DNA of 64,000 bases from Orobanche coerulescens (lineage: Eukaryota; Streptophyta; Magnoliopsida; Lamiales; Orobanchaceae), in the NCBI GenBank assembly GCA_033398695.1, contig CM065814.1:78510358-78574357 (forward strand), read 5' to 3'. Below are positions 35,181 through 43,962 of the stretch, piece after piece. Each line of letters begins with the position of its first letter. Within the stretch, counting starts at the first letter, position 1. Under the pieces are notes generated by a model. That model saw only the letters and a program-made list of their open reading frames with translations. It searched no databases and had not been told where the DNA came from. The position numbers and the translations under genes are program-made.

Positions 35181-35765
35181 TCTCATGCTCCAGTTCAGTC
35201 TTCAGTTCATGATGGGGCACCTCCGTCTGCCTCCCATCAGAAGAACGGGGCAAACAGAGGGATGGGTCGTGGAAGTCAAGCTAGTGCAGCTGGTACCGGA
35301 GCTGCAAAACCAAGAATCTATGAGATGAAGAAGGCTGACGATCCCGAAGCTAGCATGATCACAGGTACACTCGAGATCCACTCTCAGTCTGTATGTGCTC
35401 TTTTTTATACTGGTGCTTCACACTCCTTTATAACTGCTTCTTGTTTGAGTCGTTTGCAATTAGATCGTGTTATCGATTGGGAACCTTATGTGATTGGTCT
35501 TCCCGATGGTAGAAGAATCGTGGGAAATCGTGAAGTACAAAACTGTTGGATTTGTATGAATAACCGTGAGTGGTTGTCAGACTTGATTGTGGTCGATTTA
35601 CCTAAAGTTGATGTGATCTTGGGTATTGATCTGATAGATCATCATGATGCCATACTTAGCATCCGCAAGCGCATGGTGACCATCACTTCTAACGATGGGT
35701 TAGAGTTCACTTTTCAGGGTGATAATCCCAGCCGCTCCGAGAGGGTTATCAGCGCAATGAAAGCG
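35180..35765 (+). pseudogene. Element C protease (inactive, truncated)
   Basis: Open frame after the knuckles with PRIYEMKKADDPEASMITGT, then CALFYTGASHSFIT. The catalytic Asp is replaced by Tyr (codon 35406-35408), so the Asp-Ser/Thr-Gly active site is lost. VDVILGIDLIDHHDAIL and NPSRSERVISAMKA complete the domain. The Tekay match ends there at about 35763, and the next bases belong to element F. Confidence 0.82.
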
Positions 35766-35779
35766 GTGAAGTGCGGGAC

Positions 35780-36346
35780 TACGAGGGGCGACAGTCCACT
35801 GCCGTCTCCATGCAGACCTCGAAACCGCACGGAGCCAAAACATTGAGTTTGCCGACCGGCTCGCGGCTATGGAGAAGAGCTCCGCAGAGGTGGCTAAGCA
35901 GGCGAGGCAGGATGTTGACCGGGCACGGGCGGCGACTAACCGGATGCAGGACCAGATGACAGAAGCCCACAGGTCGCACGCGGCGACGCAGAAGGAGGCC
36001 GACCATCTGAAGGTGACCGTCGCCCGATTGACCAGCGAGCTTGCATCCTCGAAGGAAGAGGTGGCCGCCAAAACTGCCGAGCTCGAGGGCGCAAGCCAAA
36101 CGGTTGTGGAGTTGAAGGAAAAGCTGAAGGTAACTAAGGCTGATCCCTTCGTTAACATGGAGTAGGTAAGTGAATTCGCCTATTACATGGCTTATGCTGA
36201 TGCCATCCGCGCCGCTAAGAAGGGAGGGCTCGAGGCCGGCCCTTTGGCTGAAAATTTCAAAGCCTACGTGCTGGAGCATCCTCTGCAGCCTGACTTCACC
36301 GTGCCGATCCTCGACCTTTCCGCGGATCTCGGAATCGACTTGAGCT
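35780..36346 (+). pseudogene. Antisense ORF of Tat-type element (coiled coil)
   Basis: I do not recognise a named family beyond retrotransposon-linked coiled-coil proteins. From about 35811 the frame reads LHADLETARSQNIEFADRL and goes straight into the coiled coil from Met 35869 (QARQDVDRARAATNRMQDQ, ARLTSELASSKEEVAAKTA). A TAG follows at 36163-36165. Beyond it the frame continues as VSEFAYYMAYADAIRAAKKG and DFTVPILDLSADLGIDLS, ending at 36346. It is GC-rich, unlike its surroundings. A poly(A)-signal-like AATAAA at 36484-36489 fits a separate transcript opposite to gag. The N-terminus is lost at the junction with element C. The role is unknown. Confidence 0.55.
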
Positions 36347-36349
36347 GAT

Positions 36350-36769
36350 ACCCGCTACCGGACAACCTTGTTCATCCGGGTGCCGATCCTTGAGCTTTTC
36401 TTCTTTTTACTTGTAATTTTTGTAGCTTTCGTTGTACTTTTGCCTTCGAGCGACCGTGTTTGTATTTTTATTCCAAGTGATGAAATAAATGTTCGCTTTT
36501 CTGATTTCTTGTTTGTATCATTGTCTTTCTGAGTCTTTTGCATGACTTTATACAAGTGTTTGAGGAACGATCGTTGTGTGTACAACTCCAAGTGAATTAA
36601 TATGCTCATATTGATAACTTTAGAACAAAGTCGATCGCTGCACATATATCTAAACAATGCCGATCGTCGTATATGTATTTGAGTAGAGACGATCGTGGTA
36701 TATATAACTCCGCTCTTCCCCCTTGTTTTTGTCTACTTAGTGAAAGTAAGGGGACGAAAATAAATCGTT
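36350..36769 (+). other. Downstream region of the antisense ORF
   Basis: T-rich DNA with AATAAA at 36484-36489, then several CGATCG words (36569 to about 36690). No ORF of note. It is likely 3' untranslated sequence of the antisense ORF passing into the tandem repeats. Confidence 0.45.
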
Positions 36770-37216
36770 TAGTGAGCGGTCTTCAATTTTGCAGATTTCT
36801 CGAGGAAGGCCGACCATCCCGGCCTAGAGAAACCGTGCACAGTCGTGGAGTTCGATGGAACCAACCTCCGTGACCATGTCTTGTGCACGAGCAACATTCC
36901 GTCTGATGGCAAACTTCTCGAGACTCACTTAATTGTGAGAGTCCTCCGTAGGCTGCGCCCGCCTCATATTTAAAGGAAGGGCGAGCGGTCTTGATCTGGA
37001 GGAGTCCTTGACGGGGCATCGTCGGATTAATCGACTCCACGACCGCGGCTTGATAGCACTTTTATACCTCGGATCGTCATGTTAGATGGCGGTCCTCGAT
37101 GGTATACGTTGTGACGGGGGGAGGGACGCGTCGCATTGTCCGGATCCACCATGTTAGGTGATAGACCTTTGAGGGTGGGCGAACATGTCCACATATCTGT
37201 TTTGGAGGGTCCTTTG
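36770..37216 (-). repeat. Tandem repeat units of element F, left block
   Basis: One degenerate unit (about 36770-36950) is followed by one unit from GGCTGCGCCCGCCTCATATT (36951) to 37216. Shared landmarks with the right block are GCCCGCCTCRTATTTAAA, the phrase GTCATGTTAGATGGCG, CCTCGAYRGTATACGTTGTG and TTTGGAGGGTC. Element D is inserted at the end of the unit. Confidence 0.75.
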
Positions 37217-38498
37217 TGTAACACCCCCATGATTTACGGAGATATTACAGCGTCGTAGATCCTTTTTGGAGAACCTACCAGGCTTAGACCCAAATAAAAC
37301 ACATTAAATACAATAAACATAAACGTTCATACAATTAAAACCAACTTCAAATTTCAACATGACATACATCACAGTACCAAACAACATATCATTAACCATT
37401 AATAATGACATGACATACAACATCGGACAGTACCCGCGCGAGTACAAAAACAGAACATGACTTTGACCATGACCATACGACCACCAACTCAAATGATGTA
37501 CGATATCAATGCTGCCCACCAAGCTCGTGTCCGTCCTGTGCTAGTCCTCCCACTGGACCTGTACCTGAATACACAAAAGTATATCCACCCCAGAAGGGGT
37601 CAGCAAGAAGCCGGTGCAAGTACAATGATTCTAGAATATGTACAACAAGTGAATAATCAACAAAAACCATAGAAAATCATAGTGCCATCACAGATATTCC
37701 GGAATACCACATCACAGTCATCATCACAAAACAACCTCCCGAGCTATACTGGCCCTGTACCTCTCAGCAAGATACACACCCCAGAGACACCTCGTCAGGC
37801 CCTCCCTGGTGTATAGCCCAACCGAGTGATCCGTAGGGATACGCAGCCTACCGGACCCCAGGGGACCCTCACTGGTTTTACTCGGCTCACACACACTCGA
37901 TCAACAATTGGCACAAATTCCATTTTTACATATTCACACGAAGTACAGTAAACACAATCAAAGTACTTGCCTCAATTTGAACGACACAAGAAGTGGCGAA
38001 CGGATGAATGTACGGTCCGAACTTCCTTCAACGATTCGATCCTAACACATCGAAATAAGGAATCAAAACACGACACCACGGAAATGGAAGGATTCCCTTC
38101 CAATTCTACTCTTAGGGACAAACTATCAAACACTACTAAGGCGGAGTTGTTCATACTCAAATCAATAGGTGGGAACTCAAACAAAATCCGTAGACTTCAA
38201 GAAAAACAAGGGATTTTGGTTTCACACTCATAATCTGACCCAATTCAAGGTTTAAAACGGACTAGAATGACGAGATCTAAACAAAACCCTCAAAATTCCA
38301 AAAACTAGGGATTGAACAATCTTACCTTGATTTGGATGATACACTGGATGAAATCTTGTTAGATTGAGCTTAGGAACACGAAAATGTTGTTGGATGGTGA
38401 AAACTGGTCGAAAACCACGTCTAACTACACTCCAAATCGCCCAGCCGCCGAAGGGAAGAGGAAGAGGTGAAAAATGACGTTTCTGGAACCTGCCCCCC

Positions 38499-38507
38499 AT
38501 ATATATA
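38499..38507 (-). promoter_or_regulatory. TATA box of element D LTR
   Basis: TATATATAT followed by GGGGG on the minus strand; the partner is at 45242-45249. The first palindrome is 12 bp upstream. Confidence 0.6.
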
Positions 38508-38518
38508 CTGGGAGGCAT

Positions 38519-38953
38519 TAGCGCACGCTACGGCTACAGGCTTAGCGTGCGCTAACGAGCTGAGGGCGGTGCACTGCTGAAGAAAAAGGCAGTCCAGAAC
38601 TTTCTGCCAGACTCCGGTAGCGTACGCTGAACTATCTGTTAGCGTGCGCTATCGATTGCTACTAGCGCGCGCTAACTCCATACAGTAGCGTGCGCTACCT
38701 GCAAGTACCTGCAGTCCAGAAACGTTTCTGTCCTCACTGACCTGACATCCTAGCGCACGCTATCATACAAGTAACGTGCGCTAGTAAGTCGAAATAGCGT
38801 ACGTTAGTCCGTCCATAGCGTACGCTAACGCCTCATTCCAGGGTCCAGAAAGCTTACTGTCCAGCGGGCCTAACGCACGCTATTGCACAAGAGTAGCGTG
38901 CGCTACTCGACCCTGGTTAGCGTGCCCTAGACATACAGTCTTAGCGTGCGCTA
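38519..38953 (-). promoter_or_regulatory. Fourteen-copy TAGCGYRCGCTA array in U3 of D
   Basis: Twelve-mers start at 38519, 38543; 38618, 38640, 38663, 38686; 38751, 38772, 38795, 38816; 38871, 38894, 38918, 38942. Steps inside clusters are 21-24 bp. Clusters of four recur at 133 and 120 bp, separated by spacers that each hold a second palindrome of CAGAAA...TTTCTG type (perfect 14-mer CAGAAACGTTTCTG at 38717-38730). The fully symmetric TAGCGCGCGCTA occurs once (38663). The array lies directly upstream of the TATA box. Confidence 0.85.
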
Positions 38954-39141
38954 ACTGCTATTTTCCAAATTTAAATTCGCAAGAAATCCGGCTAAAACGA
39001 GCACAATCCGAGAACCACAGAACCCAACAAAAATCAGCCATGAATATGCCAAGGTCAATCATCAATATACATACAGTCCAAATAACCACAATACCACAAA
39101 ATACATCCAAAATAACACTCATAGAATACACGGGTATTACA

Positions 39142-39160
39142 CCCTTACCCCCTAAAAAGA
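39142..39160 (-). other. Polypurine tract of element D
   Basis: On the minus strand TTTTTAGGGGGTAAGGG abuts the LTR start TGTAATACCCGTG. Confidence 0.8.
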
Positions 39161-39176
39161 AGTTTCGTCCCGAAAC

Positions 39177-40511
39177 TTAAGATACGAAAAGTTCGGGGTA
39201 TCGGGCACGCATACTATCCTCGGTCTCCCACGTGGCCTCCTCAATTCCATGCTTAGACCATTGGACCTTTACTAACGGAATCACTTTCCGTCGCAATTGT
39301 TTCACTCGTCGCTCTAGTATGGTTACCGGTTGTTCTTCATACATAACATTATCACTAACCTCAATCTCTTGATAATCAATAACATGGCTGGGATCGGGAA
39401 CATACTTACGCAGTTGTGAAACATGAAACACATTATGAACATGACTAAGCATCGGAGGTAATGCTAGTCGATAAGCTACATCGCCTACCTTGTCCAGGAT
39501 CTCGAAGGGGCCAATATATCGAGGACTAAGCTTCCCCTTCTTACCAAACCGAAGAACTCCACGAGTCGGCGATACTTTCAACAACACATGGTCTCCCGCC
39601 TGGAACTCTAACGGTCGACGACGAACGTTGGCATATGATTTTTGTCGACTCTGAGCAGTCAACAACCTTTGCCGAATAATTGCGACTTTTTCCCGTGTTT
39701 GAACCACCAAGTCCGGTTCTACTCCAAGTAACTCGTACGGCTCGTCCCAACAGATTGGCGATCTACACCGTCTTCCATATAATGCTTCAAACGGAGCCAT
39801 CCCAATCGAACTATGCCAACTGTTATTGTATGCAAATTCAATCAATGGTAAATGAGTCTCCCAATCTTCTTTCCAGTCCAACGCGCAAGCCCTCAACATG
39901 TCTTCTAGCGTTTGGATCGTCCTCTCCGACTGTCCGTCCGTCTGGGGATGATAAGCGGTGCTGAAATTCAATTTGGTACCGAGTGCTCGATGTACTGCTT
40001 GCCAGAAATGCGACACAAAACGCCCATCGCGATCAGACACTATACTCTTTGGGGTACCATGGAATCTCACAATCTCCGCAATGAATAACCGAGCTAACCT
40101 CTCCGGTCCCCAAATATCTCTAATTCCCATAAAGTGTGCGGATTTGGTTAGCCGATCAACAATTACCCAAATCATATTCACTCCAGTTCGCGTCTTTGGC
40201 ATTCCCACAATAAAATCCATCGCTATATCTTCCCACTTCCATTCCGGAATTGGTAGCGGTTGCAATTTACCGGCGGGTCTCTGAAGTTCCGCTTTAACCT
40301 GCTGACAAGTCAAGCATTTCATCACGAACTCTGTTACATCTTTCTTCATGTTCGGCCACCAAAAGTTTTTCTTCAAGTCCTTATACATTTTACTCATACC
40401 CGGATGAATCGAGTACGGAGTAGAATGTGCTTCATTCAAAATTACCTGTTTGAGATCATCCCGATTAGGTACACAAGTTCTCACGCCGAAATCGAAGAAC
40501 TCCGTCTTCAT
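39177..40511 (-). pseudogene. pol: Element D integrase with chromodomain
   Basis: This 444-residue open segment inserts element cDNA into the chromosome. It starts in the zinc-binding domain (HSTPYSIHPGMSKMY, then CLTCQQVKAELQRPAG). The catalytic core follows with AMDFIVGMPKTRTG (first Asp), SIVSDRDGRFVSHFW (second Asp) and YHPQTDGQSERTIQTLEDML (Glu). It keeps IEFAYNNSWHSSIGMAPFEA and a GPY-like module (KLSPRYIGPFEILDKVG). The C-terminal chromodomain PLVKVQWSKHGIEEATWET is the part thought to direct integration to marked chromatin. The domain looks intact, but a frameshift near 40490 detaches it from RT-RNase H, with which it normally forms one polyprotein. Confidence 0.9.
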
Positions 40512-42030
40512 CGATTAAGAATCCAGGAGCTTTTCCTCTAACACTGTCTTCCCGAAGCTGCACAATTGAGAGATCATCTAACTGCTTGGACTTAATATCT
40601 TCCATTACGGAGGATGTAATCTCAAGGAAACGCAACTGTCCTTGAGTTCTGTGAGGCCAAACTTCAATTTCCATATCAATCAACTCTCGTCTAAGCTTCG
40701 GTTGAATGGTAAGTAGTTCCAACTTTTGCAACACGACTGACTTGCGGCTTAACGCATCGGCAACGACGTTTGCTTTACCTGGATGGTAAAGAATGTCAAG
40801 ATCATAATCTTTAAGCAGTTCCAACCATCGCCGCTGACGCATATTTAGCTCCTTCTGCGTAAATATGTACTTCAAGCTCTTATGATCCGTATACACTCTA
40901 CAAGAAGAACCATACAAGTAATGCCTCCAAATTTTCAACGCAAACACCACAGCGGCTAACTCAAGATCATGAGTAGGATAATTCATCTCGTATGGCTTTA
41001 ATTGTCGAGACGCATAAGCCACTACTCTCTCATTTTGCATCAATACACAACCCAATCCTTGTTTAGAAGCATCACTATAAATAACGAAACCTTCTGTTCC
41101 TTGTGGTAAGGATAGGATCAGAGACGTAGTCAACAGCTCTTTCAACTCGTCAAAGCTATTCTGACACTCATCACTCCACTCAAATTTATGTGTCTTCTGC
41201 AATAATAAGGTGAGCGGTCGAGCAATTTTCGAGAATCCCTCAACAAATCGACGATAATAGCCCGCTAATCCTAGAAAACTCCGAACTTCCTTAACATTCC
41301 GTGGAGGCTCCCAAGCTAAGACTGCTTCAACCTTTTGAGGGTCTACTCGAATACCATCGGCTGAGATGATGTGTCCCAGAAAAGAGACTTCTCTAAGCCA
41401 GAACTCGCACTTAGAAAATTTAGTATAAAGCTTATTAGCCCTCAAAATACTCAACGCGATCCTCAAGTGTTCGGCATGTTCCGTCTCACTTTTGGAATAG
41501 ATTAATATATCGTCGATAAAAACCACTACAAATTTATCGAGATATTCGATAAAAGTTTTGTTCATAAGCTGCATAAAGGCCGCCGGAGCATTTGTTAAAC
41601 CGAATGGCATAACTACGAATTCGTAATGCCCATACCTCGTTCGAAATGCTGACCTGGGGATATCCGAATCTCGAATTCGCAGTTGGTAATATCCTGACCT
41701 CAAATCAATCTTGGAGAAAACCGTAGCCCCTTGTAATTGATCAAATAGATCATCGATTCTTGGCAACGGATACTTGTTCTTAATAGTGAGTTTATTCAAC
41801 TCACGATAGTCAATACATAGCCGTAAGGACCCATCTTTCTTTCGTACAAACAATACCGGTGCACCCCACGGAGACACACTAGGCCGAATATAACCTTTGT
41901 CCAACAATTCACCCAATTGTTTCTTCAATTCTAGCATTTCCGATGGGGCCATTCTGTACGGTGCCTTGGATATTGGCGCCGCATTGGGCTCTAATTCGAT
42001 GACGAACTCCACTTCACGATGCGGTGGCAA
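40465..42030 (-). pseudogene. pol: Element D reverse transcriptase and RNase H
   Basis: This 521-residue open segment copies element RNA to DNA. RT has [65 protein letters not shown] and the catalytic [13 protein letters not shown]. It then has [15 protein letters not shown] and [15 protein letters not shown]. RNase H carries [36 protein letters not shown] and [11 protein letters not shown], ending in VADALSRK and the tether to integrase. The upstream link to protease is broken near 42030-42090, and a frameshift at the end separates it from integrase. Confidence 0.9.
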
Positions 42031-42205
42031 TCCCGCAAATCATCCTAAATACGTCTGAAATTCATTCACAATCGAACAGAGGATAATCATTCCCGCCAAC
42101 TTCCGACTTCAAAGCGTAACACCAATAATCGGTACAACCTTGTCGCAATAATCTCATCGCCTTCATGGCTCGAATAATCTTCCCGTAAGTACCTGTGTTT
42201 CGCCT

Positions 42206-42760
42206 TCAAAACGTGTTCGCACCATCCGGCGCGACTATCGAAATTATCTTCCGACGATAATCTACTATCGCTCCATGCCGATTTAACCAATCATCACCGA
42301 GGATTAAATCCTCTCCTATCATATCGATCACAATCAAATCAGATGACCAATCTTTACTGCCAATGGTTACAGGACAATTGGCAATCTCTTGATCCCCAAC
42401 TATCCTTTCCCCACTTGGCAGCGCAACAATAAAAGGTTCACATGAAGAGAGACCGTCTAGGCCCAAACGATTCACACAAGACAATGATATAAAAGAATGA
42501 GTAGCTCCAGAATCAAACAATACATCTACCGGGTGCATCGAAATATAAACAATACCTGACGTAGTGGCAGTCCCTACGTCATCAGTCCTCCTCATCTCAT
42601 ACAATCGGGGTGGGGCTGATCCAATGCTAGATGCATCCTTATGCTCGATTTTACCTCTGCCACTGCCGCGTCCGACACTCGGAGTTGGCTGACCCGTAAC
42701 TGTGCCAGCCGGGGTAGGAGACTGTTTAGAAAATATTCTGCCCACTGACTCACAATATAA
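42206..42760 (-). pseudogene. pol: Element D protease
   Basis: Open frame running from the zinc-knuckle linker (VGRIFSKQS) through a Ser/Gly-rich spacer to PPRLYEMRRTDDV. It then has VLFDSGATHSFISLSCVNRL with an intact DSG (Asp codon 42512-42514). DLIVIDMIGEDLILGDDWLN is the usual second conserved block. Among the Tekay copies here it is the only one with a standard active site. The frame ends at 42206; the Tekay link to RT (LPPHREVEF, about 42030) is in another frame. Confidence 0.87.
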
Positions 42761-43729
42761 CGCGCGATGACCCTGCTTCCCACACTTAAAACAAACAATG
42801 GGTCGATAAGTGAAGCGATAACTGACATGTCCCGGTTTTCAACAATTAAAAAAAACCCTGGGCATTCCTCCACTAGCCGAGGGGAACCGGCGTAAGATTG
42901 CATAGAAGATTGAGGCCTACGCGATCCACCGCCCTAAACTACCGAAAATTTTGGTTTCTTCGAGCTCGAAATCACTGGAACCGAATCGAGACCATTTCGT
43001 AAGCAAGTGCTCTATCCCGATATTCTCTCAAAGTAGTACACCCAAGGCCCGCCATATACTTTCGGACCTCCGGTTTCATCCTTGCATCGAAATGAAGTAT
43101 CTTGTCTATCTCATTCTTAACCCGGTCTTGGACATACACTAACCGCTTGTTGTATGTCCCGATTGCCTCGTAAATAGGGACATCTTCGGTTGAGCTCAAG
43201 AACTCACCGACTCTTGCTAGCCAGCGCTACTGACAATACCGAGCTTCCATCAACTCTTTAAATTCTTCCCAAGTGACATCACGGTCCTTAGGCTTAACAC
43301 TCGCCACCATCAAGCGTCATCAATCCGATATCGAGCAATCGGAACTCTCTTGGCTTCAGGACAACCAATACCGTCAAAGATCTTCTCCAGCTCAACTAAC
43401 CAATGATCCCAATTGTTCGCATCACCGGAACCATCGAATCTGGGAGGGTTCATTTTCATAACTTCTTGAAGCCATCGATCCTCAACCGTTCTGCCAGTAT
43501 TAATATTCTGCACCACTTGTGCCAGTTGGTTCACTTGTGTTACAACTTGTTGAAGAACGTTAGGCACCTCGGCCTCTGAGCCTCCATTCGAACCTCCCGA
43601 AGGAATTGGGTCCGACCTAGTCGCAGAGCGAGATGCCGATTCTGAAACGGACCTCTCGGACTCGGACACTACTACTCTGCCACGGCCTCGACCACGACCG
43701 CGTTGACGGAAAGCTCTACCTCTCGGCAT
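42760..43729 (-). pseudogene. gag: Element D gag (broken)
   Basis: Start codon at 43729 (MPRGRAFRQRGRGRGRGR), an Arg/Gly-rich N-terminus. The first segment (43729-43310) includes WLQEVMKMNPPRFDGSGDAN, NWDHWLVELEKIFDGIGCPE and the opening of the capsid domain. After a break, the 43199-42972 segment has the capsid C-terminus (HFDARMKPEVRKYMAGLG, TTLREYRDRALAYE). A further frame holds a degraded first knuckle and an intact second one, CFKCGKQGHRALYC (about 42790). At least two frameshifts lie between start and protease. Confidence 0.85.
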
Positions 43730-43941
43730 ACTGAAGAATAAGAATGGTTCAACAAGGAAACGATTACAATAATAGATTGCACAATATTAAGGTAATTATT
43801 TCCGAAGGAAAGAAATCACCAACATCCGAAGAGTCTCCCAACACAGGCGACACGAGGTGGTAGCATGCCAATGATATCGTAGATAACAACTGACTCAATT
43901 TAATAGACCCAAAACACCGACAGCCTAGGTATCCATAAACC

Positions 43942-43958
43942 TAGGGCTCTGATACCAT
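43942..43958 (-). other. Primer-binding site of element D
   Basis: On the minus strand TGGTATCAGAGCCCTAG lies four bases from the LTR end; the first 13 bases are the standard tRNA-Met type site. Confidence 0.88.
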
Positions 43959-43962
43959 ATTC

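Larger units (their letters stand above)
29437..35765 (+). mobile_element. Element C: Tekay-type gypsy, 3' truncated
   Basis: Plus-strand element with 5' LTR (29437-33610, enlarged by a solo LTR), tRNA-Met type PBS, gag and protease. Sequence stops matching a Tekay pol at about 35765, where element F begins. RT to 3' LTR are missing. Gag and protease motifs are close to those of A, B and D. The loss of the catalytic protease Asp and of two knuckle Cys residues shows long decay. Confidence 0.82.
37217..39141 (-). repeat. 3' LTR of element D
   Basis: This 1925-bp LTR begins TGTAACACCCCCATG and ends CACGGGTATTACA. The minus-strand TATA box is at 38499-38507, and a 14-copy palindrome array lies upstream of it at 38519-38953. 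Short open frames in it recur in the other LTR and are not genes. Confidence 0.95.

Noticed and set aside
37304..38518. Several 70-100-residue open frames, duplicated at 44050-45243
   Set aside because: They lie in the two LTRs of element D and are duplicated because the LTRs are.
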